Positions 36,008 to 45,027 of a stretch of 64,000 nucleotides of DNA are shown piece by piece. Both the position numbers and the translations under genes were made by a program. The notes beneath the pieces were generated by a model that was not told where the DNA came from, did not search any database, and saw only the letters and a list, made by a program, of their open reading frames with translations. How positions within the stretch are numbered: the first letter of the stretch is position 1; every line of letters starts with the position of its first letter. The stretch is from Bin127 sp965203505 (GTDB taxonomy: Bacteria; Chloroflexota; Dehalococcoidia; Lucifugimonadales; Lucifugimonadaceae), in contig OZ241880.1 in NCBI GenBank assembly GCA_965203505.1, forward strand, positions 1,054,001-1,118,000, in the 5' to 3' direction.

Positions 36008-36730
36008 TCAGCGACGCATCGTTATCCGACGAAACACCTCGCCGTATTCGAACGGCATCCCTTCAGCCGCGCTTCGAGCGCGATCCCGAATCCCGCGATC
36101 CGAACCCGATCGACTTGACAGCCCCGGTACTTGACTCGAGTGTTTGCTCAAGGCATCGATGCGCCGATCGATCGACGTCGTGATATCTACCACTACATTC
36201 GGTTCATCCGAATGCCAGAAAAACACATCCCTCACCTTGTAAGGCTCGAGACCCAGGCGGACCTGTTCCGGGAAGTGCAGATGGTCGCGAGCATACGGAT
36301 ACACGGCATCTTGCACTGTGATTCCAGTGTTGCGATGGTCGCGATGATTGAAGCCATTGAAGCGAAACGGATCGTGCGTGAATACAACCTCCGGCCGATG
36401 AGCGCGGATCGCCTTCACTACCTCACCCAAAAACTCCCTATTCGCCTCCAAATGACCGTCTGGATAGGGGAGCATCACCAGATTCTTGACCCCGATAACC
36501 GCCGCCGCTTCCTCCTGCTCCTTGCGCCTGATCTCGACGATCCGGTCAGACGTCATGTCCTCATCGTTGCTGCCACTGCTGCCGGTGGTGCAGACGACGT
36601 ATGAGATCTCGCATCCTGCCTCAGCCCATCGCGCGGTGGTTCCTCCTGCGCCGATCTCCGCGTCGTCCGGATGAGCACACACCACCATCGCGCGTTCTGG
36701 TATCTCGTCGAACTGCTCCAATTTCGCCAC
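36008..36730 (-). CDS. LmbE/PIG-L family metal-dependent deacetylase
   Basis: 240 residues. The zinc motif AHPDD is at 19-23 (H20, D22, D23), and the HRDH segment is in NGFNHRDHRNTG at about 126-137. The fold is that of GlcNAc-PI/GlcNAc-inositol deacetylases (MshB, BshB, LmbE), which remove an N-acetyl group from a sugar conjugate. It is convergent with the PAP2 gene (5-base gap) and divergent from glyA. The substrate is unknown; a link to the MshA-like and MshD-like genes at 45-49 kb is only a possibility. Confidence 0.88.
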   Translation of the reverse strand: MAKLEQFDEIPERAMVVCAHPDDAEIGAGGTTARWAEAGCEISYVVCTTGSSGSNDEDMTSDRIVEIRRKEQEEAAAVIGVKNLVMLPYPDGHLEANREFLGEVVKAIRAHRPEVVFTHDPFRFNGFNHRDHRNTGITVQDAVYPYARDHLHFPEQVRLGLEPYKVRDVFFWHSDEPNVVVDITTSIDRRIDALSKHSSQVPGLSSRSGSDRGIRDRARSAAEGMPFEYGEVFRRITMRR

Positions 36731-36848
36731 CGATGGCCTTCCAACAAAGATTCATCTTCTTTGGCAACGCCTCTCGGCGCGCATCGATTTCATGATACCC
36801 AGATACGTCCACGTAACCACGCGCCGAATAGACTCGAATCCAGACATT

Positions 36849-38120
36849 ATGGGCGACAGCGCCGGGAAACGCCACTTGAATCTCCAATCAAAAGATCCTG
36901 CCATAGCCAAGATCGTCGCCGCCGAAGAGCGTCGCCTACGCGAAGAGATCGTACTGATCGCTTCAGAGAACTATGCCAGCCGTGCGGTCTTGGAAGCGAC
37001 CGGGTCCGTCCTCACCAACAAATACGCCGAAGGCTACCCGGGACGTCGATACTACGCAGGCACCGAAAACGTCGACGCCGCGGAAACACTCGCGATCGAG
37101 CGTGCCAAGGAGTTGTTCCCCGGAGCGGAGCACGCAAACGTCCAACCACACAGCGGATCGCAAGCGAACATGGCAGCCTACTTTGCGGCGTTGGAACCGG
37201 GCGATCGCGTGATGGGAATGTCGCTCGACCACGGAGGCCACCTGACACACGGTTCGCCAGTCAACTTCTCTGGCCGCATCTACGACTTCGTGCATTACGG
37301 CCTCGATGAATCGGCCGAGATCATCGACTACGACGCGGTCGAACGCATGGCGAACGAGCTGCGTCCTAAGATCATCGTGTCCGGCTATTCGGCGTACTCT
37401 CGCACAATCGATTTCGAGCGTTTTGGCAAGATCGCGGACAGCATCGGCGCGATACATCTAGCCGACATGGCGCACATAGCAGGTCTGATAGCCGCAGGAA
37501 CGCACCCATCACCCGTACCTCACGCCGCGATCGTAACCAGCACTACCCACAAGACTCTGCGCGGCCCCCGAGGTGCGATGGCGCTAACCACAAAGGAATG
37601 GGCGCGGAAGTACGATTCGGCGGTCTTTCCTCGGATGCAGGGCGGCCCCATGGGTCACACCATCGCAGCGAAAGCCGTGGCATACAAAGAGGCTCTGTCT
37701 GATGACTTCAAGCAGTACGCGCGCAACATCGTGAGCAACGCCGCAGCACTAGCGGAAGCCTTATCAGCATCCGGGATGCGAATCGTCTCCGGCGGAACCG
37801 ACAACCATCTGATGCTGGTAGATATGCGTGGCGTCGGCGTCACGGGCGCGGAAGCCGAGACGAAGATGCGAAGCGTAGGGATCGTGGCTAACAAGAACAT
37901 GGTTCCGTTCGATCCCAATCCGCCGCGAGTCACCAGCGGTGTCAGAGTCGGTGTCCCGGCGATCACGTCGCGCGGCATGTCACCGCAAGATATGGAGACA
38001 GTCGCCGAGTTGATAGTCGAATCCCTGCACGTCGAGGACGGATCAGCGCAGCAACGGACTCTCGCCGAAAAGGTCAAGGAATTCGCGTCTTCGTTCCCGG
38101 TCCCTGGCGTCGATTCATAG
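36849..38120 (+). CDS. glyA: Serine hydroxymethyltransferase
   Basis: 423 residues from the ATG at 36849; an ATG at 36792 would add 19 untypical residues. Interconverts serine and glycine with tetrahydrofolate. Motifs: EEIVLIASENYAS, NKYAEGYPGRRYYAG, the SGSQANMA loop, and the PLP lysine in TSTTHKTLRGPRG (K235), with VFPRMQGGPMGHTIAAKAVA following. Length is standard. It stands upstream of the rpsF cluster but is separated by about 130 bases with its own -10-like box. Confidence 0.96.
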   Translation: MGDSAGKRHLNLQSKDPAIAKIVAAEERRLREEIVLIASENYASRAVLEATGSVLTNKYAEGYPGRRYYAGTENVDAAETLAIERAKELFPGAEHANVQPHSGSQANMAAYFAALEPGDRVMGMSLDHGGHLTHGSPVNFSGRIYDFVHYGLDESAEIIDYDAVERMANELRPKIIVSGYSAYSRTIDFERFGKIADSIGAIHLADMAHIAGLIAAGTHPSPVPHAAIVTSTTHKTLRGPRGAMALTTKEWARKYDSAVFPRMQGGPMGHTIAAKAVAYKEALSDDFKQYARNIVSNAAALAEALSASGMRIVSGGTDNHLMLVDMRGVGVTGAEAETKMRSVGIVANKNMVPFDPNPPRVTSGVRVGVPAITSRGMSPQDMETVAELIVESLHVEDGSAQQRTLAEKVKEFASSFPVPGVDS

Positions 38121-38175
38121 GCTTGTGATGATGCCGCAGACGACGCGTTCCTATCGGCAGTAACCTCGCCGAATG

Positions 38176-38181
38176 TATAAT
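38176..38181 (+). promoter_or_regulatory. -10 box of the rpsF-ssb-ssb-rpsR cluster
   Basis: An exact TATAAT in GAATGTATAATCGG, about 70 bases before rpsF. No convincing -35 is seen. Confidence 0.35.
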
Positions 38182-38250
38182 CGGAAGGCATCGAATCTGC
38201 ACATTTCGTGCGGATAATCACGCGTTCACATATCACCGAGCAGGTTGCAA

Positions 38251-38532
38251 TTGAGAGACTACGAAATCGTGTGGATTTTAGGCGGAGGGGCCGGCGCGAA
38301 GGAAGGCGACGAATCCGTTGACCGAGTTCGTGCGCTAATCGATTCCCTGGGTGGAGAGGTGAACGAGGTCAATCCGTGGGGCAAACGTAACTTGGCTTAC
38401 CCGATTGAGAAAAACACCGAAGGCTTCTACGTCGAAGCGCAAATCAAGCTGGACGCGTCACGAACACCAGAGCTTGAACAGGCATGCAACGCCGATCGAG
38501 AGATCATTCGCCATTTAATTGTGAGGAAGTGA
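38251..38532 (+). CDS. rpsF: Small ribosomal subunit protein S6
   Basis: 93 residues from the TTG at 38251. This start gives the family-typical LRDYEIVWIL beginning and has GAGCAGG at a suitable distance; a TTG two codons upstream is also possible. S6 features: GGEVNEVNPWGKRNLAYPIEKN in the middle and the late REIIRHLIVRK strand. S6 pairs with S18 in the 30S platform. The gene order rpsF-ssb-rpsR is the conserved one, here with an extra ssb and without rplI. Confidence 0.92.
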   Translation: MRDYEIVWILGGGAGAKEGDESVDRVRALIDSLGGEVNEVNPWGKRNLAYPIEKNTEGFYVEAQIKLDASRTPELEQACNADREIIRHLIVRK

Positions 38533-38615
38533 ACACCTTGCCATAACCTCGTGTCGAAGTGCTGTCGCGGACTTGACAGCACACGAGGTAAAAACATGGA
38601 AGGTGAAAATTCCTA

Positions 38616-39128
38616 ATGTCACTTAATCAGATACTTCTTATCGGCAATGCAGGACGAGACGCCGAATTACGTTACACTCAGAACGGCACAGCCGTAGCGA
38701 ATTTCAGCATCGCAGTCAATCGGCGATATCAATCGCGGGATGAGTTGCGCGAGGAAACTGAATGGTTCAACGTTGCCGCTTGGGACCAGCGGGCCGAATT
38801 CGTCGCGGAACGCGTAAAGAGGGGCAATCGAGTCTTCGTCGATGGGCGTCTCTCAACCCGTGAGTACACCGCTGGCAACGGCGAGCCTAGGACGAGTTTG
38901 GAAGTAACCGCCAATCGCGTGATCGTGCTAACTCCCAGAGATACGTCCTCCGAAGAGCAAAACACTGGCTATCCCCAACGACGAGATGAAGAGAAAAGAC
39001 CTGTTCCGTACACAAACGGCCGCAGTTCAAACGGTCACGCAACTTCCGAAGCTGCCCCAGCAGCGACAGCTGTGCAGGAGTCGTCACAATACGATGACCC
39101 ACATGATCTCGAAAACCTACCTTGGTGA
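38616..39128 (+). CDS. ssb: Single-stranded DNA-binding protein, copy 1
   Basis: 170 residues: OB-fold from MSLNQILLIGNAGRDAELRY to about residue 108, a glutamine/serine/proline-rich linker, and the acidic tip DLENLPW, which recruits replication and repair partners. It is part of the rpsF cluster. A second, clearly related SSB gene follows only 6 bases after this stop. The two OB-folds share roughly 60 percent of residues by eye. Confidence 0.95.
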   Translation: MSLNQILLIGNAGRDAELRYTQNGTAVANFSIAVNRRYQSRDELREETEWFNVAAWDQRAEFVAERVKRGNRVFVDGRLSTREYTAGNGEPRTSLEVTANRVIVLTPRDTSSEEQNTGYPQRRDEEKRPVPYTNGRSSNGHATSEAAPAATAVQESSQYDDPHDLENLPW

Positions 39129-39134
39129 ATTCTG

Positions 39135-39638
39135 ATGAGTCTTAATCTGATACTGCTGATCGGCAACGCGGGTCGCGACGCGGAGTTACGTTACACGGCG
39201 AGCGGTAGAGCCGTCGCCGGCTTCAGCATGGCGGTCAACCGAAACTATCAAGTCGATGGTGAATGGCGATCAGACACGGAGTGGTTCAATGTCTCCCAAT
39301 GGGGTCAACAAGCCGAGAATGTCGCCAACAGCATAAGAAGAGGCTCGCGAGTCTTCGTTGAAGGGCGCCTTTCGACGCGTGAGTTCACGACCCAGGCAGG
39401 CTTGACTCGTACGAGTTTGGATGTCAGCGCGTTTCGCGTCATCAACCTAACTGGGCGCGACGAAGGCGGTGAGGGCGGCTATGGCGCTTATCCGCCCGCG
39501 CCAGAATCGCAGCAGGCGCAAAGCGGGGCTCACTCGCAGCAATCACCGCAGTCTGGCAGTCCAGAGCCAGATTATGGTGCCGACAGCGGCTTTGGTCAGG
39601 CAACCGAAGGCGAAGATCTTGAAGAACTGCCTTGGTGA
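39135..39638 (+). CDS. ssb: Single-stranded DNA-binding protein, copy 2
   Basis: 167 residues with the same architecture as its upstream twin: OB-fold (MSLNLILLIGNAGRDAELRY), a Gln/Ser-rich linker and the acidic tip DLEELPW. Differences lie in the L12 loop (QVDGEWRSDTEWFNV) and the linker. Both copies keep the aromatic DNA-binding residues, so both should bind DNA. Hetero-tetramers are possible. A GAATTCTGATG context gives no strong ribosome-binding site, so translation is likely coupled to copy 1. Confidence 0.95.
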   Translation: MSLNLILLIGNAGRDAELRYTASGRAVAGFSMAVNRNYQVDGEWRSDTEWFNVSQWGQQAENVANSIRRGSRVFVEGRLSTREFTTQAGLTRTSLDVSAFRVINLTGRDEGGEGGYGAYPPAPESQQAQSGAHSQQSPQSGSPEPDYGADSGFGQATEGEDLEELPW

Positions 39639-39712
39639 AAACAGAACAACACGACAGACATAATCCACAATTGGCTACAAGAAAGCATGATCGGAACTAA
39701 TAGCACGGAGCA

Positions 39713-40186
39713 ATGATGACAACTGGTTCGAGAACAAGACAGTCGGCGGGCCCACGCCGTTCGGGCGGCGGTATGGGGCGCAGGCGACGCGGCAGGAATG
39801 TCCTGAAGGCAGAGGAGATCGACTACAAAGACGTTCAACTCATGCGTCGTTTCGTCAGCGAGCGCGGCAAGTTGGTTTCCGGGCAACGGGTCGGCGTGAC
39901 TGCCAAGAACCAACGCAGATTGGCACGAGCGATCAAACGCGCGCAACATCTCGCGTTGATCCCAATGGCTCCGAACCATGTTTACGTGACCGGAACGATA
40001 CAAACCGACGCGCCAGCGCGAACTGCCGACGAATCGTCAGAACAATCCGATGAGTCGGAAAAGAGAACCGAAACTCCCCAGAACGTCGTTCCTCAGACCG
40101 AAGCCGGCACATCTGAGTCGGCCGACAACCAGCAGCCGGCCCAAGCCCCTGCAGAACAGACTGATCAGACAGCCGGCGAAAACTGA
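39713..40186 (+). CDS. rpsR: Small ribosomal subunit protein S18 with a long acidic C-terminal tail
   Basis: 157 residues, about twice the usual S18. Residues about 20-90 are S18: KAEEIDYKDVQLMRRFVSER, then LVSGQRVGVTAKNQRRLARAIKRAQHLALIP split over two strands. From about 95 onward there is a low-complexity tail rich in Glu, Gln, Thr, Ser and Pro that should be disordered. S18 binds S6 and 16S rRNA on the platform, so the tail would project into solvent. There is no frameshift sign, and the tail ends naturally in TGA. Gene 4 of the cluster; rplI does not follow. Confidence 0.93.
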   Translation: MMTTGSRTRQSAGPRRSGGGMGRRRRGRNVLKAEEIDYKDVQLMRRFVSERGKLVSGQRVGVTAKNQRRLARAIKRAQHLALIPMAPNHVYVTGTIQTDAPARTADESSEQSDESEKRTETPQNVVPQTEAGTSESADNQQPAQAPAEQTDQTAGEN

Positions 40187-40300
40187 TCGTGCGAGTTGGC
40201 GCAACGTTCAACGATCCGCCAACACCGAAAACTGTTAGGCGCTTAGAATTGCGAGTGCTAGCCAGGCGACGATTGAAACTGACCGCGGATACCGCACAAG

Positions 40301-41500
40301 ATGGCTAACGAGCAAGAACGAAGCACTTTCTCCCACGCACCGTTGGGCGGTTATTTGGCCGGTCAACGAAGCATCACAAATCGACGCGGCGTATCGCGCT
40401 TCGAGTTGATGCGCCGAAGGGAACGCGCTGCGCTTCGTAATCGGCCGTTCGTGATAGGCGCGATCATTTTCGTCATCCTCGTGATGGCGATCCCTGCGTA
40501 CGGTTTCTATCGCTTGTACGTCGTGCCACCCACCGAGATAGCAGTCCAAGTTGAAGACAGGATCTACACCCGCGGAGACATCGTCAACTACATCAGATTC
40601 TTCCAACGCTTGAGCGAAGATTTGGGCGTACCTTTCGAGCTGGGAACGTCGGCATTTGAAGCCATGCAGACTCTTCAATCTAACGAGTTGGCTTATCTTC
40701 TGGCGCCGAGGTACGGTATCACGGTCGAGCAACACGAGGTTGATTCACAACTTGAATCGTTGCTGGGATTCGTTGCCGACACGTCGGGCGACGCTTCTCT
40801 GCGAGAGTACCGGACAAACGTCGAAGAGGCCAAGAAGCAGTTCTTGAACCGGGTTGGGTTGGACGAGGAAGTCTATCGAGACTTCATCCGCAAAGGCATG
40901 TTCAAAGACCGATTACGCAGCGAGGTCGCGAGCAACATGTCTCGAATCCAACCCCACGCTGAGGTTTACCAAATCGTCCTGCTCGATGTCAGTCAAGGCA
41001 CGATCAATCGCATCGAAAGGGACTTGGCTTCAGGCCGTGACGTCGGAGCGATAGTTTTGGAACACTCCGAGGACCCAAACGTTCAACGAACCGGCGGTTA
41101 CATCGGGTGGTTGCCTCAAGGCGTCAGAACAGAGCTCGACTCGATACTTTTCGGACACAAAGCCAATGAAGACGGCTCGAAAGGCGAACGCATACTGCCG
41201 TTGAAGAGGCTAAGCGGTGGCCGTTACGACGACGCCACGCAGCAATGGACGGCGCATATCGTATCCGATTTCACTGAGGCCCGCGAGATTTCCGATGATC
41301 ACTTCGATATCCTCGCAAACTTGGCCGTCGATCGTTTCATCAACGAGCATCGCCAAGACTTCAACACCTCGGTATCTCTCAACAGCGAAGTCTACGATTG
41401 GATCAACCGTCAAGTCAGGCTGAATGCGATCGTCCCGACCGCAACACCTGAATCTCAGTTCGCGTCGTTACAAGACCTCGACTCCGCGCTTGGACGATAG
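40301..41500 (+). CDS. Membrane-anchored SurA/PpiC-type peptidyl-prolyl isomerase
   Basis: 399 residues. A basic cytoplasmic N-terminus (about 1-48), one membrane helix (about 50-70), then a SurA-N-like helical chaperone region (VEDRIYTRGDIVNYIRFFQR). A parvulin-type domain begins at about 218 (AEVYQIVLL) with SEDPNVQRTGGYIGWLPQG, the rotamase signature. It helps fold secreted proteins outside the membrane. The stop is 3 bases before hom, so the two may be co-transcribed. Confidence 0.85.
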   Translation: MANEQERSTFSHAPLGGYLAGQRSITNRRGVSRFELMRRRERAALRNRPFVIGAIIFVILVMAIPAYGFYRLYVVPPTEIAVQVEDRIYTRGDIVNYIRFFQRLSEDLGVPFELGTSAFEAMQTLQSNELAYLLAPRYGITVEQHEVDSQLESLLGFVADTSGDASLREYRTNVEEAKKQFLNRVGLDEEVYRDFIRKGMFKDRLRSEVASNMSRIQPHAEVYQIVLLDVSQGTINRIERDLASGRDVGAIVLEHSEDPNVQRTGGYIGWLPQGVRTELDSILFGHKANEDGSKGERILPLKRLSGGRYDDATQQWTAHIVSDFTEAREISDDHFDILANLAVDRFINEHRQDFNTSVSLNSEVYDWINRQVRLNAIVPTATPESQFASLQDLDSALGR

Positions 41501-41503
41501 TTC

Positions 41504-42835
41504 ATGACGATGAATCGGGAGGCTGGTGCCGAAGCATCGGACATCACCGGCATCGGGCTGTTAGGTGCAGGAGTAGTCGGTTCCCAAGTCGCACGCGTGA
41601 TCCTTAACCCCGACGATCCTGCCGCGATTCCCTTGTCTTTGAACGGTATCTTGGTACGTGATGCTGCACGGCAACGTGAGGGTGTGCCGCAAGAACTATT
41701 GACCGCGGACCCGGAACGCGTTCTCAGCGACGAACGAAACGAGGTCGTCGTCGAAGTGATGGGCGGAGAAGAACCCGCACGTTCCTACATGGCCGCGGCC
41801 CTCAACGCTGGTAAACACGTGGTCACTGCCAACAAAGAGGCATTGGCCAAACACGGCGACGAGTTGCTGGGGCTCGCTTCCGACAACGGTGTCACGCTGT
41901 CGTTCGAGGCTAGTGTGGGCGGCGGTATACCTGTTCTGGCAGTTATTCAAGACAGCCTCAGCGCGAATCGTATCGAGAGCATCAGGGCAATAATCAACGG
42001 CACGACCAACTACATACTCTCCTCGATGGAGGAATCCGGCACTTCATTTGAGGACGCACTGACGGAAGCACAAGATCTCGGCTACGCGGAATCTGACCCA
42101 ACCGCGGACGTAGATGCGCATGATGCGGTGTATAAGCTCTCAATACTCGCGAGATTGGCGTTCGGCGCTTCCGTTCATCCCGATGCCATCTATCGGGAGG
42201 GAATCCGCCAAATCGGCGCTAAAGATCTTCGCTACGCGGGCGCGCTAGGGTTCACGATCAAGTTGCTCGCAATTGCACGCACGAGCGACGATGGGGTCCG
42301 ATGTCGGGTACATCCCGCGTTGGTTCCCGTCGAAGTACCAATGGCAAAGGTGAATGGAGTCCTGAACGCCGTCGAGTTGAACGGTGACCTCCTAGGTCCG
42401 CTATGGCTGCAGGGAAGAGGCGCCGGGGCCGGGCCGACGGCGAGCGCAGTCATGGGCGATGTGTTGCGGATCGCCCAAGGGTTACTCTCGGGAAGTCCCG
42501 CTACTACGCGGACAGATGTTGCGGAACGACCGGTATCCATACCGGATGTCGTGGCAATGGACGACCTACACGTCAGATACTACGTTCGGTTGTCGGTTCT
42601 CGATCGGTTTGGAGTGTTGGCAAAAATCGCAACTGTGTTTGGCGAGGCCCAGATTAGCATCGCCTCTGTCCTACAGTTCGACTCTGACGACGAACGCGGT
42701 TTGGCCGACTTAGTGATCATGACCCACCCGGCGCGCGAAGCTAACATGCAAGAAGCCGCCACTCTTCTGCGACAATTGGATGTTGTTGAAACCCTTGAGA
42801 ACCTGATCCGGGTCGAAGACTACGACGTCGTCTGA
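41504..42835 (+). CDS. hom: Homoserine dehydrogenase
   Basis: 443 residues. NAD(P)-binding start GIGLLGAGVVGSQVARV. The catalytic region has GTTNYILSSMEESGTSFEDA and GYAESDPTADVDAHDAVYKL, the family signature. A C-terminal ACT domain (YVRLSVLDRFGVLAKIATVF, about 361-435) should sense threonine. It reduces aspartate semialdehyde to homoserine, feeding threonine synthase 51 bases downstream. Confidence 0.95.
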   Translation: MTMNREAGAEASDITGIGLLGAGVVGSQVARVILNPDDPAAIPLSLNGILVRDAARQREGVPQELLTADPERVLSDERNEVVVEVMGGEEPARSYMAAALNAGKHVVTANKEALAKHGDELLGLASDNGVTLSFEASVGGGIPVLAVIQDSLSANRIESIRAIINGTTNYILSSMEESGTSFEDALTEAQDLGYAESDPTADVDAHDAVYKLSILARLAFGASVHPDAIYREGIRQIGAKDLRYAGALGFTIKLLAIARTSDDGVRCRVHPALVPVEVPMAKVNGVLNAVELNGDLLGPLWLQGRGAGAGPTASAVMGDVLRIAQGLLSGSPATTRTDVAERPVSIPDVVAMDDLHVRYYVRLSVLDRFGVLAKIATVFGEAQISIASVLQFDSDDERGLADLVIMTHPAREANMQEAATLLRQLDVVETLENLIRVEDYDVV

Positions 42836-42886
42836 CGGACGCCCAGCGCGCACCGAAGACGCCGACCCGCGATTGAAAGGATCCCG

Positions 42887-43954
42887 TTGAACGGCACAGT
42901 CGGCGTCATTGAACGCTACAAAGAGTTTCTGCCCGTCGGTGTCGAAACCCCGTTGATAACGATGGGCGAGGGCAGCACGCCTCTAGTGAGATCCCAGAAC
43001 ATCGGTCCGTCGATCGGTTGTGAAAATCTCTATTTCAAACTCGAGGGTTGCAATCCGACCGGATCTTTCAAAGACCGTGGAATGGTGATGGCCATCTCAA
43101 AGGCTCTCGAGGCAGGCCGCAAGCGCGTGATCTGCGCGTCGACCGGCAACACGAGCGCTTCCGCCGCCGCCTACGCCGCACGCTACAACCTGCAGGCATT
43201 CGTTTTCGTGCCGTCCGGCGAGATCGCGTTGGGCAAACTTGCACAGGCGATGGCATACGGAGCACGCATAATGGCCGTCGACGGCAACTTCGACGAAGCA
43301 TTAACCATGGTGCGCGACCTGGCCACCGAACTCGGGATCGAGTTGGTAAACTCCCTAAACCCCTACCGATTGGAAGGACAAAAAACCGCATCGTTCGAGA
43401 TATCGGATGCTCTTGGCGATTCGCCTGACATGATTTGTATTCCGGTCGGAAACGCTGGAAACATCACCGCGTATTGGAGAGGGTTCAACGAATACCGAAT
43501 CGATGAACGCACGACTAAGTTGCCCCGCATGATGGGTTTTCAAGCGGCAAACGCAGCACCCATCGTTCACGGAGAACCTATCGAAGATCCCCAAACGATC
43601 GCCAGCGCGATACGGATCGGCAATCCAGCGAGTTGGCAGCACGCGGTGAATGCACGCGACGAATCCGGTGGCGACATCGACGCCGTGACGGACGGCGAAA
43701 TCATCGAAGCCTACATTCGCTTGGCGCGCGACGAGGGCATTTTCTGCGAACCGGCTTCTGCTGCTTCAGTCGCAGGAGTATTGAAGCTCGCAGAATACGG
43801 CGAGGAGCTTTCTGATCTAACAGTAGTGTGCATCCTGACCGGAATCGGATTGAAAGACCCTACAACCGTTGAGAATCACGCTCTAGTCGAACTCGAATAC
43901 GTCGAGGCAGACGTTGACCAAGTCGCCGAGTTGCTTGGCAAGGATGGCGACTGA
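42887..43954 (+). CDS. thrC: Threonine synthase
   Basis: 355 residues from a TTG with GAAAGG six bases upstream. It is a fold-type II PLP enzyme that converts phosphohomoserine to threonine. Visible: GEGSTPLV, the PLP lysine K62 in NPTGSFKDRGM, the ASTGNTSASAAAYAARY phosphate-binding loop, and the late EPASAASVAGV. It follows hom in one operon, but no homoserine kinase (thrB) is seen here. Confidence 0.95.
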   Translation: MNGTVGVIERYKEFLPVGVETPLITMGEGSTPLVRSQNIGPSIGCENLYFKLEGCNPTGSFKDRGMVMAISKALEAGRKRVICASTGNTSASAAAYAARYNLQAFVFVPSGEIALGKLAQAMAYGARIMAVDGNFDEALTMVRDLATELGIELVNSLNPYRLEGQKTASFEISDALGDSPDMICIPVGNAGNITAYWRGFNEYRIDERTTKLPRMMGFQAANAAPIVHGEPIEDPQTIASAIRIGNPASWQHAVNARDESGGDIDAVTDGEIIEAYIRLARDEGIFCEPASAASVAGVLKLAEYGEELSDLTVVCILTGIGLKDPTTVENHALVELEYVEADVDQVAELLGKDGD

Positions 43955-43962
43955 ACATTGCC

Positions 43963-44976
43963 ATGACAAACTCGGCACCAACAAAGATCATCTCTCCATC
44001 GTTCGAGGACCTAGCCACCGAATGGCGACGGATATACGATTCGATGCCTGCGAGTTCGGCGTTCGACTCGCTCGAGTGGAATCAGATTTGGTGGGAGCAC
44101 TTTGGTGCAGATTCCAAGTTGATGTTGCGGGCGTTGGTGCGACCCAACGGCTCCGCTTCCCTCATCGCACCCTTGAAATTGGATTCGGGTCACGATGAAG
44201 GCGTTTGCACATTCCTCGGCGGCACAGACCTAGTCGATTATCTCGGGTTCAAACACGACGATGAGTTGCAGGCCGACGACATCAAGGACCTGCTGCAATC
44301 GTTGTACGACGACCCAGATGTAAATGCTCTCGTTCTCGAGTCCCTGCCCGAAGATTCGCACACATTCCACGCAGTCAAAGAAATAGCTGGCGAAATCGGT
44401 TGGGAGTTGCACGTCTGGGATGAAGGCGTTGCACCTAGGATCATGCTGCCTTCAAGCGTTGATGAATACTTCTCGTCGTTGACCAAGAAACATCGGCACG
44501 AGCTTCGCCGAAAACTCCGACGGCTGCACAACGCGGGTGAGGTTGAACAGATCGAACTGAAGAGTCCCGATGATGTCTCGGATCGGATAGGGGATTTCAT
44601 CGATCTACATCGCGGCAGTTCGATCGACAAACTAGAGTTCATGACCGCAGAACGCGAGAGCTTCTTCAGGGAAATCGCCGTGAAGTTGGCGGAGATGGAT
44701 GTCACCCGGCTCTACTTTTTGATCCTGAATGGCGAGAGCGTGGCGACATCACTAGCGTTCAAAGTCGGAAGCACGAAATACCTTTACAACAGCGGCTACG
44801 TGCCCGAGCGCTCTTGGCTGGCCGTGGGATTGTTGAACCACGCCATCAACATACTCGCATCCATAGACGAAGGCATCAAGATTTACGACTTCATGCGGGG
44901 TGACGAGCGCTACAAGTACCATCTCGGTGCCGTCGATCGTCGAATCTTCACCGTTCGCCTCGACAAAAATACCTAA
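43963..44976 (+). CDS. BioF2/CelD-type GNAT acyltransferase
   Basis: 337 residues starting 8 bases after thrC. The FemAB/BioF2-like arrangement of two GNAT folds is suggested by SAFDSLEWNQIWWEHFG at about 32-48, KKHRHELRRKLRRLHNAG near 175-192, and the conserved late block YLYNSGYVPERSWLAVGLLN with KIYDFMRGDERYKYHLG. Members attach acyl or aminoacyl groups during polysaccharide or cell-envelope synthesis. The acceptor is unknown. It is followed by a glycosyltransferase, which supports an envelope or glycan role. Confidence 0.8.
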   Translation: MTNSAPTKIISPSFEDLATEWRRIYDSMPASSAFDSLEWNQIWWEHFGADSKLMLRALVRPNGSASLIAPLKLDSGHDEGVCTFLGGTDLVDYLGFKHDDELQADDIKDLLQSLYDDPDVNALVLESLPEDSHTFHAVKEIAGEIGWELHVWDEGVAPRIMLPSSVDEYFSSLTKKHRHELRRKLRRLHNAGEVEQIELKSPDDVSDRIGDFIDLHRGSSIDKLEFMTAERESFFREIAVKLAEMDVTRLYFLILNGESVATSLAFKVGSTKYLYNSGYVPERSWLAVGLLNHAINILASIDEGIKIYDFMRGDERYKYHLGAVDRRIFTVRLDKNT

Positions 44977-45027
44977 ATCTCCTCGCGCAATGACGTTGCG
45001 CAACCCAATAATTGCCAAAGGTCTCGA

